The position numbers were made by a program, and so were the translations under genes. A stretch of DNA of 64,000 nt from assembly GCA_965178125.1 (NCBI GenBank), contig OZ237757.1, forward strand, positions 372,001-436,000. Direction: 5' to 3'. Each line of letters opens with the position of its first letter. Positions within the stretch are counted from its first letter, which is position 1. Below are positions 45,009 through 56,100 of this stretch, piece after piece. The DNA is from Bilabrum cf. latius. Its lineage: Eukaryota > Bigyra: Bicosoecida > Bigyra > Bicosoecida. A model generated the notes under the pieces. It was not told the DNA's origin. It saw nothing but the letters and a program-made list of their open reading frames with translations, and searched no databases.

Positions 45009-48000
45009 GAAATACAGAAATACAGAAATACATTGTTGGGTAAAGATTCCACAAGCACCCAGATGCACCGTTGCCCCCGAAGGAGTTCGAGTGATCACCT
45101 GAATCCAGAGGAGTCCTCAAACAAGGACTACAAGACCCCCGACCCTTTCAGGCCAAAGGCCCCCCAATCTCAGCCTACACCGCCGAGTCCCCTTTATTCG
45201 CCATCAATGTGGTCCCCCACAAGCCCTCAGCCTGATGCCTTCACAGGGAGAAAGCATACAGGTGCGGAGCATGTGCCCGGCACAAAGCGCGGTCCAGTCC
45301 CACATCAGGGTCCCCTGCCGGGACCCACCATTTCCTCCTCCATGACCGTCTCTGCGTCTCACGATCCTTCAGAGAGGCTAGCATGCACGCGCTCATGCCT
45401 TTGGCCCATTGCCTCTCTATGTCCCTTAGCAAGCCGTGGGGCTTAAACATCCGTCGCTGTAGCCGAGCGTTCGCATTGGTTGCCGCTATCAGCTCTTGCG
45501 TGGCCGTGGCGGCAAAAGCAGCCGCCGCATCGCCTCGCATCCACTGCCTGCACGTCAGCTACTCCTGCTAGCGCAGCTGGTTCCTGATCACCTGCACCAC
45601 TCGGTTGGCCAGCTCCTTGACAGCTGTCCGTTCCGATGACCGCGCAATCGTACGCTCTATCCGAGTGAGTGCGTCTTCGACGATTGGCTTGGCCCTGCTG
45701 GTGCGCTCCAGCTTCTCGTCCCAAGGGTCCTGAGCGAGAGCTGTCTTCGCCCATGCTTTCCGGAGGGAGGCAGGGGACCTCCCTCTATTCTGATCCGCAT
45801 CATCGGGTTGCCACGGTCTCGTTCCGGCATGATGGTCATGCTCGGCCCGCTCCATCTGCTCTACCGCGGTGCCCATCACTTGAAGGTTGGGCGTGCCCTG
45901 TTGCGGGTATTGTCCAGCTCGGATGCGCAGAATTCGTCTTCCTTGGTGGCCGTATTCCTGCACCACCGCTGCTGTTGGCATGGCTCCTGGTCCGAAGGCA
46001 TACCGTCCCTTCGTTGCGTACCGGTTAAGCATGACCACTCCGAGCGCAGCTCTCTCCCGGTCCCAATCCGACAGTGCCGGATCGTGCGAGCATCCCAGGC
46101 TCAGGCTTGTGAACGATCGGTCAGCAGCTCCGGATTTGGATTTCCTCCACTTTGTGACTTTTTTTGCAGTCTCCTGGCATCCCAGCCAGTCCTTCGCGTC
46201 ATCGATCCGGTGGGTCCACCCTGCCATCTTGATCCTGAATCCCAGTGCCAGCGCGGCCCCGAGTGGGCCTGTCTGTACTGGTGGTCCCTGCAGGAATCGG
46301 CCCTGGTGGATGAACCTGGCCGCAACATCAAGGCCCTTCTTCGAGGGACACTCGATCAGGTCCAGCAGGCCCATAGCAACACGCCCTGCTGCCGATGCCG
46401 TCAGCAGCTCAGTGTCCATCGCAAGGTTTGGCACGTATCGACCGCCCATGGTGAAGGGCCTTACCTGTGTCGATCCGCTGACAATCATCCAGCGCGTATC
46501 CAGCAGGAATTTGTCCAGCATCTTGAGGACTTCCAGGTTCAGTTCCATCCAGTAGAAAACTTGGGAACCATATCCTAATCCTGACAAGGTGTCCCATCCT
46601 GTTGCACATGCCGCTGCCTCTGCTCCGTAGAATGCACTCGTGATTGCTCCTGCATGGAGCAGCTGGGCGTGCAGGGAGACCGCCCAGTTGCCGTTCACCG
46701 CCGCTCGTGTGATGTCCCTGGCCGCCCGGTACGCCATCGCAATCCTCCTGCGTACGTGGGGTGCCATATCAATTACCCAGATGTCTCTCGCCTGCGTCAG
46801 CCCAGCTACTTCATCTGGGCTGATCCGTACTGGTTGGGTCGAAATGAGTAGACCGAGGTACAGGTAGGATGAGGCAAGTGGGATGGTCCACTCCCCATCC
46901 GTCTCTCCCGCGTCCGCTGCTCTGCATGCGACGCCCTCTGGCATGTCCCCAGGAATTGAGTCCCGAGCGTAGCCAAAGGCCATGATCGCTGTCTTGGTTC
47001 CCTGGCCCGATGCTGTCAGGGGCTTGATTCCCAGCTACATGCCCGCAAGTGCAAACAGGCTCTTGACTAGCTTCATGACCGCCACTGCTTCGTTCCAGTT
47101 CGACGTCAGTGCCACGTAGTCGTCTGCGTACCCGGCTTGTCCACATTCAACGTATCGTCCGGTGTCGGTCACGATCCTTTGATGGTGCCCGTGCTGGAGC
47201 CTCTCTTTCCGCAGCGTTTCCAGGAGAACCCCCATCAGTACCAGGAAGATGGTGGGAGACAGAATCTCGCCCTAGGGGGTGCCCGCCGTCTTCTGCACTC
47301 TGGTAGAGACCCTCCTGGTGAGTGGGTCTCGAACGCGGATGGCCACCTGCATGCGGGCCATGAGAAAGCGGACCGTCTGGCGTCCCCATCCTTGCTCCGT
47401 CATGATGGCCTCGATGATGTTCCACTTGCAACTGTCAAATGCTCCTTTGATGTCAAAGAATACCAGAAAACCTCCAGCACCCCTTCGTTGGGTAATCCAT
47501 TCCATCACCGCTGAGTAGGCCTGCTGGCAGTTCTTGCCGATGCGAAATCCGGCCTAATCCTGGCCGAAGAGTCCGTGGTTTTCGCAGTACCACATGACCT
47601 TCTGGTTTGCGATGGTGCTTACGACCTTCGAGAGAGCCGAGGTCCAGCATATTGGCCTGAATTCGTCGACTACTGTGACTCCTGTGCCCTGCTTGCGCTT
47701 GGAGACCGGCCGCATGAACCCCTCCTGAAAGGCCTCAGGCTGAATCCCCGAGAAGAGTGTGAGATTATAAATGGCCCTGAGGAGGTCCAACAGAGCGTCA
47801 CTTCGCCGCAGACACCCGTCCTCCTCAGAGCATGGCTAGCATTTGGTCAGCAATTCCGCCCTGATCCCATCAGGTCCCACAGCTTTGTTGTGCTTGAGCT
47901 TGTCCAGTGCTTGATCCACCTCTGCGTTCGACCTGCAGAATAGGTTGAGCGGTGTCGCTGCCCTGGGCATGTGCGGCGCAATCCTGGCCATAAATCCGCC

Positions 48001-51000
48001 CACATCCGCACTTCCATTCCCACCTGCGTGAGAGAGCTGCTGTGCGTGTGCCTCTAGGATATCCTCGACGGCCGTAAGCACCTCTCCGCCTAGGTTCGTG
48101 ATTGGTTCCAGTCCTGGTGCAGCTCGTTGCCTTCTAGAGATTGCATCAGCGATCTATCGGTGGGCTTCCCTCGGACTTGCTGTTCCCAGCATGTTCCGCA
48201 GTGCGTGGCCCGTCCTGCGTGCCCCTCGCTCGGTGGTCTCGAAGACAGCCCGTCGATCATGGTCCAGGTTGGCAAGGAGCATCGTCCAGTACTCCTGTCC
48301 CTCATGGGCCTACTGGTTCACCTCTGTGCTCCCCCAGAGTGTTGCCTGCATCCGTCCATCTAGCCCCCGCTGTCGCCCTTCGAGGCGCAGGCTGGCTCGG
48401 CGATGTGCAGCCAAGCATGTTCTGGCCTCTGAAAGAGCTTGTTCCGTGGTTGGTCCCGCGATAAGGGCCTTGAGGCTGGCATGGGCTTTTCCCCACGTTT
48501 CAGCCCATCTCGTCCGTGCCGCCCAGGTCCTGCGGTGGCGCTTGCGTGACGCTTCCACGTGCCCGGCCTGGCCGGTGTTTGCCATTTGTCGGCCTGTAAC
48601 AGTCTCGGCTGCTGCCGTGAAACATCCTTGCAGAAGCAGTTTGACGGAGGACACGGCCTGCGTAACCGCTTGCCCTGCAGCCTCTCGGTCAGCCGAGGTT
48701 CCCGTCGAGCTTTTGAGGTCGCGAATTGCGTCGAGCACACAATGAGTGATGTCGCGGACTGCACTTGTAGCCTACCCGAATTCCTTGACGTAATAGTCCC
48801 AAACCAGGCGTTCTTGCTGCACATGCATGTCGGACACCCGTGAGTACGCTGCCCTGAAGGGGGCGTCATCGTCCTGCTCCGTTGTTGCTGGGACTGCAGT
48901 TGCTCGCGTTGCCGGGTCCTCCACTTCTGGGACTGTGACCAGCAGGTCTGCAATCACCCCCGTGTGGTCTGAATATGTGCCTGGCTCTTGAGCCACTTCA
49001 CTGGACACTAGCTGCAGCTGCGCAGAAGTGGAGATGCAGATGGCATCCAGTGTGTTGCCTCCTCTGTGCGTAGGCCCGCCCCCTGCAGGTGCTCGGTACA
49101 TGTCGATCATGCCCATGTCGTTCTCCAGATACCAGTCCATCTGACCAGCTCCCTCTTGGTCCCGGGCCTACGTCGGGTTGAAGTCACCGGTAACCACAAG
49201 TCGGTCCCTGGTGAAATTGCCTGCCGGTCCTTGACTCCGTCGCTGTCCAAGGGTCAGCTGGGGATCGACCACGAAAGCCTTGCCCAATACTGAGCCCCTT
49301 GTCTCTGCCCCGAGGGCAGCCCCTTGCGGTGGGTTGTAGCAGGCTATTACCGTCAGCATGCGTCGGTCGTGGTGCAGGACGTCACATACGAGGCAGTCCG
49401 GCGCATCCAGGTCATCATCTCCCATGTCTGCCCACCGTCTCAGTACGAGGCCTGAATCTCGTTTGACGGCGACGCATACCCCGTGTGGGGCTCCGTTTCC
49501 TGCCCTCGTCTCCATCGCGTACAGGTCCGGGACGTCAGTGACGTAGCGTCCTCTAGCATCCTGTGTCTCCGTGCCAACAAACACATCGGGCATCTTGGTC
49601 TCCGTAAGGGCAACCTCCATCGCTTCGAGGTTCCCTTTGCGTCCCAGATTTTTGGTTGCAATCCTGACGTACTTGGGCGGGGTCGTGTCCATGATCCTGA
49701 TCTGATCCCAGCCCCCGCGAGTACCTTGGACGCCTCGTGGCTGATGTGCCGTGCTTGTCCCGGGGGCGACTAACCACACAGATTCTCGGTCCCCCACTAC
49801 CGCATTGCGGTTATTGATCCAGGGGAAGCACTCCGGTATCCAGGTCCTGTCGGTCCTCTGCTCATCCGTAAGCATCACCCGGAGAGCTCCAAGCAGTTCC
49901 GCCCCGGTCACTCCGTCCTCCCATTGGTCTCCTGGGCGGACTGATAGGACCATGACCGGTTCCTCGTTCAGTTCCCCTCTCGTTGACAGCGTACGCACAA
50001 CTCTGGCATCCGCATCTCCTTCCTCCTCCCGTTGCTCAGGTCGCAGCACCAGGCAGGCGTGCCTCCGGGACCCGTGTCCACCCGGCGGATTGATTCCTGT
50101 AGGGATGAAGACCTCACAGTGGGTGCGGGAGATGGCAATATTCATCGTGCCCTGGATCGCTTGGTCATCGGTGGCGTCCGAGTTGAGTCGCTCACACCAG
50201 TTGGCAAGGCTGGTCCCCTCTTTGTCGGCTGGGTGGAGTCGCACTGAACCCCCTCGCTGCTGTGCCAGGGCCATCACTGACAGTGTGAGTCCTCGCGGGC
50301 TAAGCCCGTGGATTCCTTCCCCTTCCTCGCCAAAATAGGTGCGGAGTGTGTGCATGATGGTGGAGCTGGGGTCTAGGCCAGCTAGAACGGCGAGGGGGAG
50401 CTACGCGCATCCCTGCCAGCCTAAGTGCTCTGGCGGCCCGAAGAGGTTACCCGTGCCTACCACGAGTGGTTCAAATGCATCGTACGGAGTAGTCAGAAGC
50501 GCAGTTCCTCCGCCGCCGGGACTCCAGAGGCACTCGGCCACACTGTGTGGGATCGACGTCAGGGTTTCCTGGAGGGACTTGCTTCCGGACGAAAATGAAA
50601 AACCGTGTAGCCCCGAGTCCATTCTCATACTCAGCGGTAGATCGGCTAGTCGTACTGCGGAGTAGTGCCCTCCTGCCACCCTGACGCATCCTCTCGCCCC
50701 GATTGATCCCATCGTCTCAGTCGAACTGGGCAGGTGGCGATGTAGCGAGAAGTTCTCTCCTTGGATTGCGATGCTCATGATGGCCGTCCTCGTGATCTCT
50801 GCTGCGAGCGTGACGGAGAGCGAGCAAGGTAGCTCTCCCACCGAGACTCCGTCTGCAGTGTAGGTAGCCACCGCCTGTTGGATATACCAGGCTACTTGGG
50901 CCTTGAAGGGGTCGCTAGTGCGGCGCTGGGCTGCGGCCACCAGCGCCGCTGCTTCTTCTCTTGCGTGAGCCCCTGCATCGAAGTCTCTCGTGGCCATGTC

Positions 51001-51060
51001 CGACCTCCTCGCATACACCGACACTGACAGAGCTGCCACTACAGGAAGAAAAAACAGGAA
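45007..51060 (-). mobile_element. Full-length non-LTR retrotransposon (LINE)
   Basis: The element has a single long ORF (50997-45241), a 3' UTR of about 230 bases and a tail of three ATTTCTGT-type repeats at 45007-45030. The 5' end is uncertain, close to or just right of 51040. It lies beside the duplicated giant-gene fragment. At least two truncated relatives exist in the window (44524-45008; 10891-12512). An intact ORF under the altered code suggests recent activity. Confidence 0.9.
45241..50997 (-). CDS. LINE polyprotein: AP endonuclease plus reverse transcriptase
   Basis: 1918 residues, ending in TGA; the ATG at 50997 gives MATRDFDAGAHA. Order: an N-terminal region of about 360 residues without recognised domain, an apurinic-type endonuclease (VVTGDFNPT, GNTLDAICIS, TYSDHTGV; about 445-670), a linker, then the reverse transcriptase (about 1000-1340). 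RT motifs: xAGFRIGKN with TAG at 47554, FFDIKGAFDSC, GTPxGEILSP with TAG at 47272, and GYADDYVAL. In nearly all RTs the two x positions are Gln (QxGFR and PQG), so TAG must be Gln here. Other TAG codons include 50398, 49165, 48769, 48310, 47836, 47035 and 45568. The element nicks its target and copies its RNA there. Because it uses TAG at catalytic motifs, it can work only in a host with this code. Confidence 0.92.
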
Positions 51061-51079
51061 GAAATATCAGATGTTTCTT

Positions 51080-51135
51080 CGTGATAGCGTGCGCTTTTGA
51101 GTTGAGTCCACAAAATATCAGATCCCCCCATGGAG
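51080..51135 (+). repeat. Direct repeat, copy 1, left of the telomere-linked block
   Basis: The sequence starting CGTGATAGCGTGCGC and ending in a run of C recurs at 51995-52050 with about 80% match. The two copies flank the block that holds the giant-gene fragment and the telomere repeat. Confidence 0.65.
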
Positions 51136-51828
51136 GGCTTGTGGAAGGGCATTTGCTGCTTTTTGACTTGATTTCACAAAATATCAGATACCCCGCATTT
51201 ACATCCAATCAGCAGTAGGTCAGCACCAGCCTGCAGAGGTTCCTTCTGGCCTCCTCATCGTAAGCCGCACCCTGAGCCGTCGAGCTGTAGTGCACCTTGA
51301 GCACGCCCTCTTTCGGCATCTCATCCAGCCAGGAGGAAGGGAGCTTCCAGCCCTGGATCGCGTTGAAATCCGGCGTGCCTCTTCCTCCAAGCCCTCGGAA
51401 GCTCTTGCTCGTCTCCACCACAGACAGCTTTGCAAGCATGCCACCCACCTGCCTTTCATCCCAGTACTTGAAATTGAGCTCAACGTCACCATCTATGTTG
51501 AAGGGGTCCAATAGGTTCAGCAGTCCGAGCCTGTGGATGATCTCCCGCCTCTCCTGTACCGACAGGGCAAACATCACACGGTAGAACTGCGGCAGGTCCA
51601 CCACCTTGGGGAACAACGCAACCACAACCTCAATCCGCAGGGCCGTCATGGATAGCGGAAGCAGCCTGACAAGATCGCTCAGCTGCCTCGAGGACAAGTA
51701 CGACCTCACCAGTAGCCCTAAAAGATCCACCAGCACCAGGCCGGCCTGAATCCTGAGAGCGCGGGCAGCCGCAGGGTGCATCGGCCGGATCTCCAGCCTC
51801 TGTGGCATAAAGATGCCCGGGAACGACT
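51129..51828 (-). pseudogene. 700-bp copy of the 3' end of the giant LRR gene
   Basis: This stretch repeats 32861-33560 in inverse orientation with only a few substitutions. It includes the last 200 codons of the giant gene, its TGA (at 51209) and 80 bases of 3' flank. There is no promoter or start context; the homology begins abruptly next to the telomere repeat. It could in theory still encode the C-terminal 200 residues from an internal Met at 51806-51808, since the frame is unbroken. Confidence 0.9.
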
Positions 51829-51830
51829 GG

Positions 51831-51852
51831 TAACCCTAACCCTAACCCTAAA
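51831..51852. repeat. Interstitial telomere repeat (TAACCC)3TAAA
   Basis: Three and a half units of the TTAGGG-type telomere repeat sit exactly at the end of the duplicated giant-gene fragment. The C-rich strand is the + strand, as at the left end of a chromosome, so sequence to the right would be the former subtelomere and the gene fragment was joined on its outer side. Confidence 0.85.
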
Positions 51853-51994
51853 AAGGGTCTGGAAGCTCGGAGGCCGTCGGGACGACACAGGCAGGCAGGG
51901 CCAGCCAAGTGTCGAGTGGCAGCAATGCATGTTGCCCCCGCCATGATCTGAGTGGAAGGGCGCCTGTAAGGTCTGTCTTTTCAACATGCATAAT

Positions 51995-52050
51995 CGTGAT
52001 AGCGTGCACCTTTGAGTTGAATTACAAACTATTAGAACCCCCCCGTAGAG
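51995..52050 (+). repeat. Direct repeat, copy 2, right of the telomere-linked block
   Basis: CGTGATAGCGTGCAC followed by TTTGAGTTGA and a C run, matching 51080-51135 in the same orientation with about 80% identity. Confidence 0.65.
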
Positions 52051-52426
52051 TGTCTAGGTCACCGACAGTCGGTGGCAGGACTCGGGCCTCTGCTTGTCGC
52101 AGTGAATAACGCAAAGCATGACAGCCAAGCAGTAGATGTTCGCCTTCCAGTCTCGCCTCTTGCTCAGTGCCTCGCTGCTGACTAGGGACACTGTGGCCGC
52201 CGCTGCTAGCCTCGGTAGCCGATTCGTTGGCGGTGGTCATCCACGCCGGTGCGGCATGGGGCGATCTAAGCATGGCGGTGCTTCCCATTAGTCGGTACCG
52301 AAGGCGCTGTCGTTGAGGCGATGGTGCAGGCCATCTAGTCGCGAATGCGCCTGCTGGTAGATTGTCCTGGTGATGATAGCTGCAGCTGCTGGACTGGCAC
52401 TGCTGATGTGGGTGTGTTATGCTAGT
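52051..52426. other. Region without recognised gene
   Basis: Mixed sequence with no frame, repeat or motif that I can support. It may belong to the former subtelomere next to the telomere repeat. Confidence 0.35.
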
Positions 52427-52465
52427 GAGGGGGGGGGGCAGGGGGCAGGGGGCAGGGGGGTTGAT
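52427..52465 (+). repeat. G-rich tract with quadruplex-forming runs
   Basis: A run of ten G is followed by repeated GGGGGCA units, giving at least four G runs within 40 bases. Such a sequence could fold as a G-quadruplex; this is a structural inference from the runs alone. Confidence 0.6.
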
Positions 52466-52557
52466 TGAGGGAGTGAGGTCTCCGAGGGAGGGTGTGCTGA
52501 TATAGGTAGCAGGAATGTACGATTATCAAACCAGCTAGTGATAACCTCCGAACGTCG

Positions 52558-52665
52558 CAACTGGAGGTTTCCCTGGTACGTGGTGCTTGAGAGCAACTGG
52601 AGGTTTCCCTGGTACGTGGTGCTTGAGAGCAACTGGAGGTTTCCCTGGTACGTGGTGCTTGAGAG
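52558..52665 (+). repeat. Minisatellite, three 36-bp units
   Basis: Units start at 52558, 52594 and 52630 with CAACTGGAGGTTTCC and end GTGCTTGAGAG, with no differences seen. The sequence returns to unique DNA at 52666. Confidence 0.9.
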
Positions 52666-52734
52666 CAATTTGCTGCTTGCGCTAGTCTTATGACTACCCC
52701 ATCCTGCTCTCATGCACCCCCACACATGACCCCG

Positions 52735-52855
52735 CCTATCCCGTCCATGTACCTCTGGGCCTCCTCCATCCTGCCCTCGTCTACCAACAGCCGCCCCAGC
52801 TCCTTCACCATGTCCCTGTACTCCTGGCTCTGCTTGCCCTTCGGACACTAACTTC
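52735..52855 (-). pseudogene. TPR-like coding remnant
   Basis: On the - strand a frame reads QSQEYRDMVKELGRLLVDEG and then RMEEAQRYMDG, a typical TPR helix pair. It has no start and is in the expected order to be a last exon of the large gene at 53166-57977, but the link (exon junctions) cannot be settled by eye. Confidence 0.4.
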
Positions 52856-53018
52856 ATAGTCTATACTGTAACTTGCCCAGCGTGGTCTGTGCGATCACCG
52901 CGGCCCGCTGGCCCTCTGCCATGACTGCAGCAGTGCAACTGGTGCAAATTGATTCCCGCGAGCATGGCGACACTGGAGCTCCTAGCCGGTTCAATCATCG
53001 CTTAGCGTTGCCTGTTGC

Positions 53019-53165
53019 TTACGACGGAGCCTCAGAGATAGCTTGACTCCGAAAACGCTTCAGCGCTTCGAGGGCCTCTCTGGTAGACGAGTGCGATGCG
53101 CCGCGGGTCACAAGGAAGACCTTCACAGCCTCGGCAGCATGATATTCGGCTTCGACAAATCGTTT
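53019..53165 (-). CDS. In-frame continuation of a TPR after a TGA codon
   Basis: Directly after the TGA of the large - strand gene the same frame continues with KRFVEAEYHAAEAVKVF and stays open to a TAA at 53019-53021. The sequence on both sides of the TGA makes one TPR in perfect 34-residue register (Tyr4, Leu7, Ala8, Ala20, Ala27). So either the stop is read through, or it is a recent nonsense mutation, or the annotated end is right and this part is a relic. A GTAAGC just after could be a donor to a later exon. Confidence 0.45.
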   Translation of the reverse strand, partial: KRFVEAEYHAAEAVKVFLVTRGASHSSTREALEALKRFRSQAISEAPS

Positions 53166-56100
53166 TCAATGGCCTAAGCACTGCGCTAGCACCAAGTATG
53201 CATTACCTGCGTCAGAATGGGCAGCCCCGTCGACATCCTTAAATGCAGCCAGCGCTCTCGTGGCGATATCCACGGCCTCATCACCGCTTCCCGACCTAGC
53301 AGCCAAATCCGCCTGCAGTAGCAGAGATCGTCCGAATGTATGGGTATCATCTAGGCCGGCATCGATCAGGACCGACTGGTTCCGCACAATCGCGGCAGTG
53401 GCTTCCTCGGAGCTGACAATGCCGGATTTGAGCTGGCACCGTAGCAGACCCAGCTCGATCTCGACGTGGCTACTAATCCTATCGTTAAGCATACCTTCCG
53501 AATAAAGAGACTCGTTGCCATCCAAACTGCCGCTATCACCCCCACCATTGCTGCTGCTGCCACCGTCTGACCCATCAGAGCCGCTGCTTGAGTTCGTGTC
53601 GCTATCTCCAGTGTATTCTGAGCCGTCTCCCTCGGTAGACTCATTGCTGGACTCGGAGTCGCTGCCAGTGAGCTCGCTGTCTGTCTCCAGGGGACTAGCC
53701 TCGAGTTCCGCAGCTCGCTGGATGGCTTCCTCAACGGCCATCGCAGGTGGACCTGCCCGTGCGTCACGCTCACCGACGCCGCTGCCCGCCGCGTCACTGC
53801 AAGGCGTACGCTCTTGCACAACATCCTCATGAATGGCAGCAGTCCATAGCAGCTCATCAATATGGTACGTCCGCTTGTTTTCCTCATTACTCGGCAACTC
53901 TACCGACTTCCTCGCTCTGCCGCTCATCTTTGCAGCCATCTCAGCATCTAGCTTCTCGACTATGCGCAAACACCTGCCGTACAGCACCGCCGCAAGTTTG
54001 TACTCTCCCATCTGCTCAATGTACTTTGCCATGCGCCACAGAGCCGCAGCGTAAGATCCGCTCTCTGGGGTGGTCGCGACGCGCGTCATTCGCAGAACAG
54101 CGTGCATGACAGCCACTGCAAGCTTTGGGAGCTCCAAGTCAGACAAATTCCTGCTAAGCCTATCTAATGACACAGCATAGTCGTAGCGGACTTGGTTCAG
54201 AATGAAGTCCCCCCAGTCCTGCTCCCCCGAAGGATCGTCCCCGGGCAGCAACACCGCAATTCGAAGCCGGGCGCCACGGTTGCCATCGGATGGTACCACG
54301 GCCAATCCACCAGGCAGCCTTGATGTAAATTTTGCGACACTTTCAAACTGGTCAATCAGCTCGATTGAAGCCAATCTAAGGTAGCACTGGGTTCGAAGCG
54401 GGGTTGTCACGGCGTTCTACACGGTCAGCAAGCTGATCTCATCCAGGATGTTTTGCTCGTCGGCGCCCACCCGCTGCAAGTGGGCCAGCTCTCGGAACAG
54501 CGCCTTGATCCTGTCAAAGCGCGATTGTTGGAAACCAGCTGCAAGCTTAGTCCCGACGCAACCACTGCTATTCGCTAGGTGCCCGGTGCCAACGAAGGCA
54601 GGGCTCACTACCTCGTCATGAAGGGCGTGTAGCGTGCTCGGCTCCATCGCGACAGCGACGCCCTTTGAGGCAAACAATCGCGATTCGGAAGCCATCGCGA
54701 GAAAGGCGGGGTACAGGCCATCCACATCTTGAGCGCGTTTCCCCGCCACCTGCTTGCCAATGCTGCGCAGCAAGCCCGCAAGCTCCACTACGTGAGCTAG
54801 CGAAAGGGATGCCGCTGCATGGAATAAGAAGCACTAGCCGATCACTTGCACGATACGGGGCTACTTAGAAACATCTGCCGCCGCGTCGCTGCCATATTGT
54901 TGAAGCAGCAGCCGAACATATCTCAGGCCCAAGCCATGGTCGTGTAGCACCTCTTTCACAATGGCCCTCACCTCGAGAAATGTCTCGCGCTGCCGTCCTT
55001 GCGGGCGGCCCGTGGCATCGCGAACCTCGCGACCTGTGCTGGCCGGCAGGTCTGATGACTCGGGAGGTACCTCTGCCTCGATCCTGCGCACAACTTCTCT
55101 CCGCACGCTTGCTAGTCTACCTGGGCTCGTAAGAGCCCGGACAGCATTTACTGCATTGTCTCTGTTGCCCCGCATGGTGGCATCTGGTGAGACCGGCACA
55201 ACAACCGTCTCAGATTCTACAGCACTATGCTCGGAAAGATCGGAAGAGATCTTTCCCTGATCGGTACTTGATTTGGCAAGGCACCCCTTCCTTGTGGAAG
55301 TATGCATTCTTCGCAGCTCCCTTGCTCCTTCCGGTGGCAGGGTGCATGTCAAGAACGGGTTCTTGCCCCAGTACCAACGAGGGCAGGACACAACAGCTAC
55401 AGCACTGCATGATGTGGCTTCAGCTGCCCCTATTGAAGCATGCGATTCTGCGGCTGCGGCGCATGAAACTCCTTTGGAGTTTTGCATTCCAATCAGAATA
55501 GCTCCCTAGTCGGGGCACACGCTGGCCTGCGTGACCCGCCAGCCAGGATGCCCCCTTGTTTCCTACAGCCAGCGTGCTGCTACTGCCGCAATGTGTCTGA
55601 CTGCTGCTGGCTCTCGCATACCACGTTTTACTGCCGTCCTGTTTAACTGAGTCAAAGCACCACGGAGCACCGTGCCTTCAGGTGGACCGCGATGCAAGCC
55701 AGCAGCGGTTGCCGCTTGGCTACCCAACAGCACCGCCCATACTCTAGGTTGTGCTGAGAACGATTTGCTCTACATCCAAGATATCCAGTCAGCGTCCGGT
55801 ATGAGCAGCCTGTGCGTGTCAAGAACCATCCTTTGGCCGTTTTTCATTTGATGCACTTCCACATCGAAAGGCAAAGCGGTCTTGAGACCAACGTGAGCCT
55901 TAGCTTCTTGCCCGACTTCAGTCGTTTCAATGCGATCTTCGATGGATTGGAAGCAAATTCGATCCGAGAGGTCTGCACCCGAGTGCTTCGCCGCATCGAT
56001 CAGCTCACGCAAGAGCTATGTCTGCTACAACATTAGCTACTGCAGCGAGGCCCGGCTCCCGGGATCCAACGAAGCTGAGCCTTCACGTTTTGACAGTAAG

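Noticed and set aside
45241-50997. TAG as leucine (known in some other protists)
   Set aside because: The RT motifs, GH20 motif and paralog comparisons all have Gln, none Leu, at the TAG positions.
52558-52665. CRISPR-like array of three 36-bp repeats
   Set aside because: Units are directly adjacent with no spacers; it is a minisatellite in eukaryotic DNA.
53166-53168. TGA as a general sense codon (Trp)
   Set aside because: TGA ends at least nine genes at family-typical C-termini and is absent within more than 30 kb of coding frame. The single TPR case is reported as an open question only.
53190-53220. Very short (26-nt) intron in the CLU/TPR gene
   Set aside because: GT and AG are present, but removing it would destroy a good TPR sequence, and all supported introns are 86 nt or longer.
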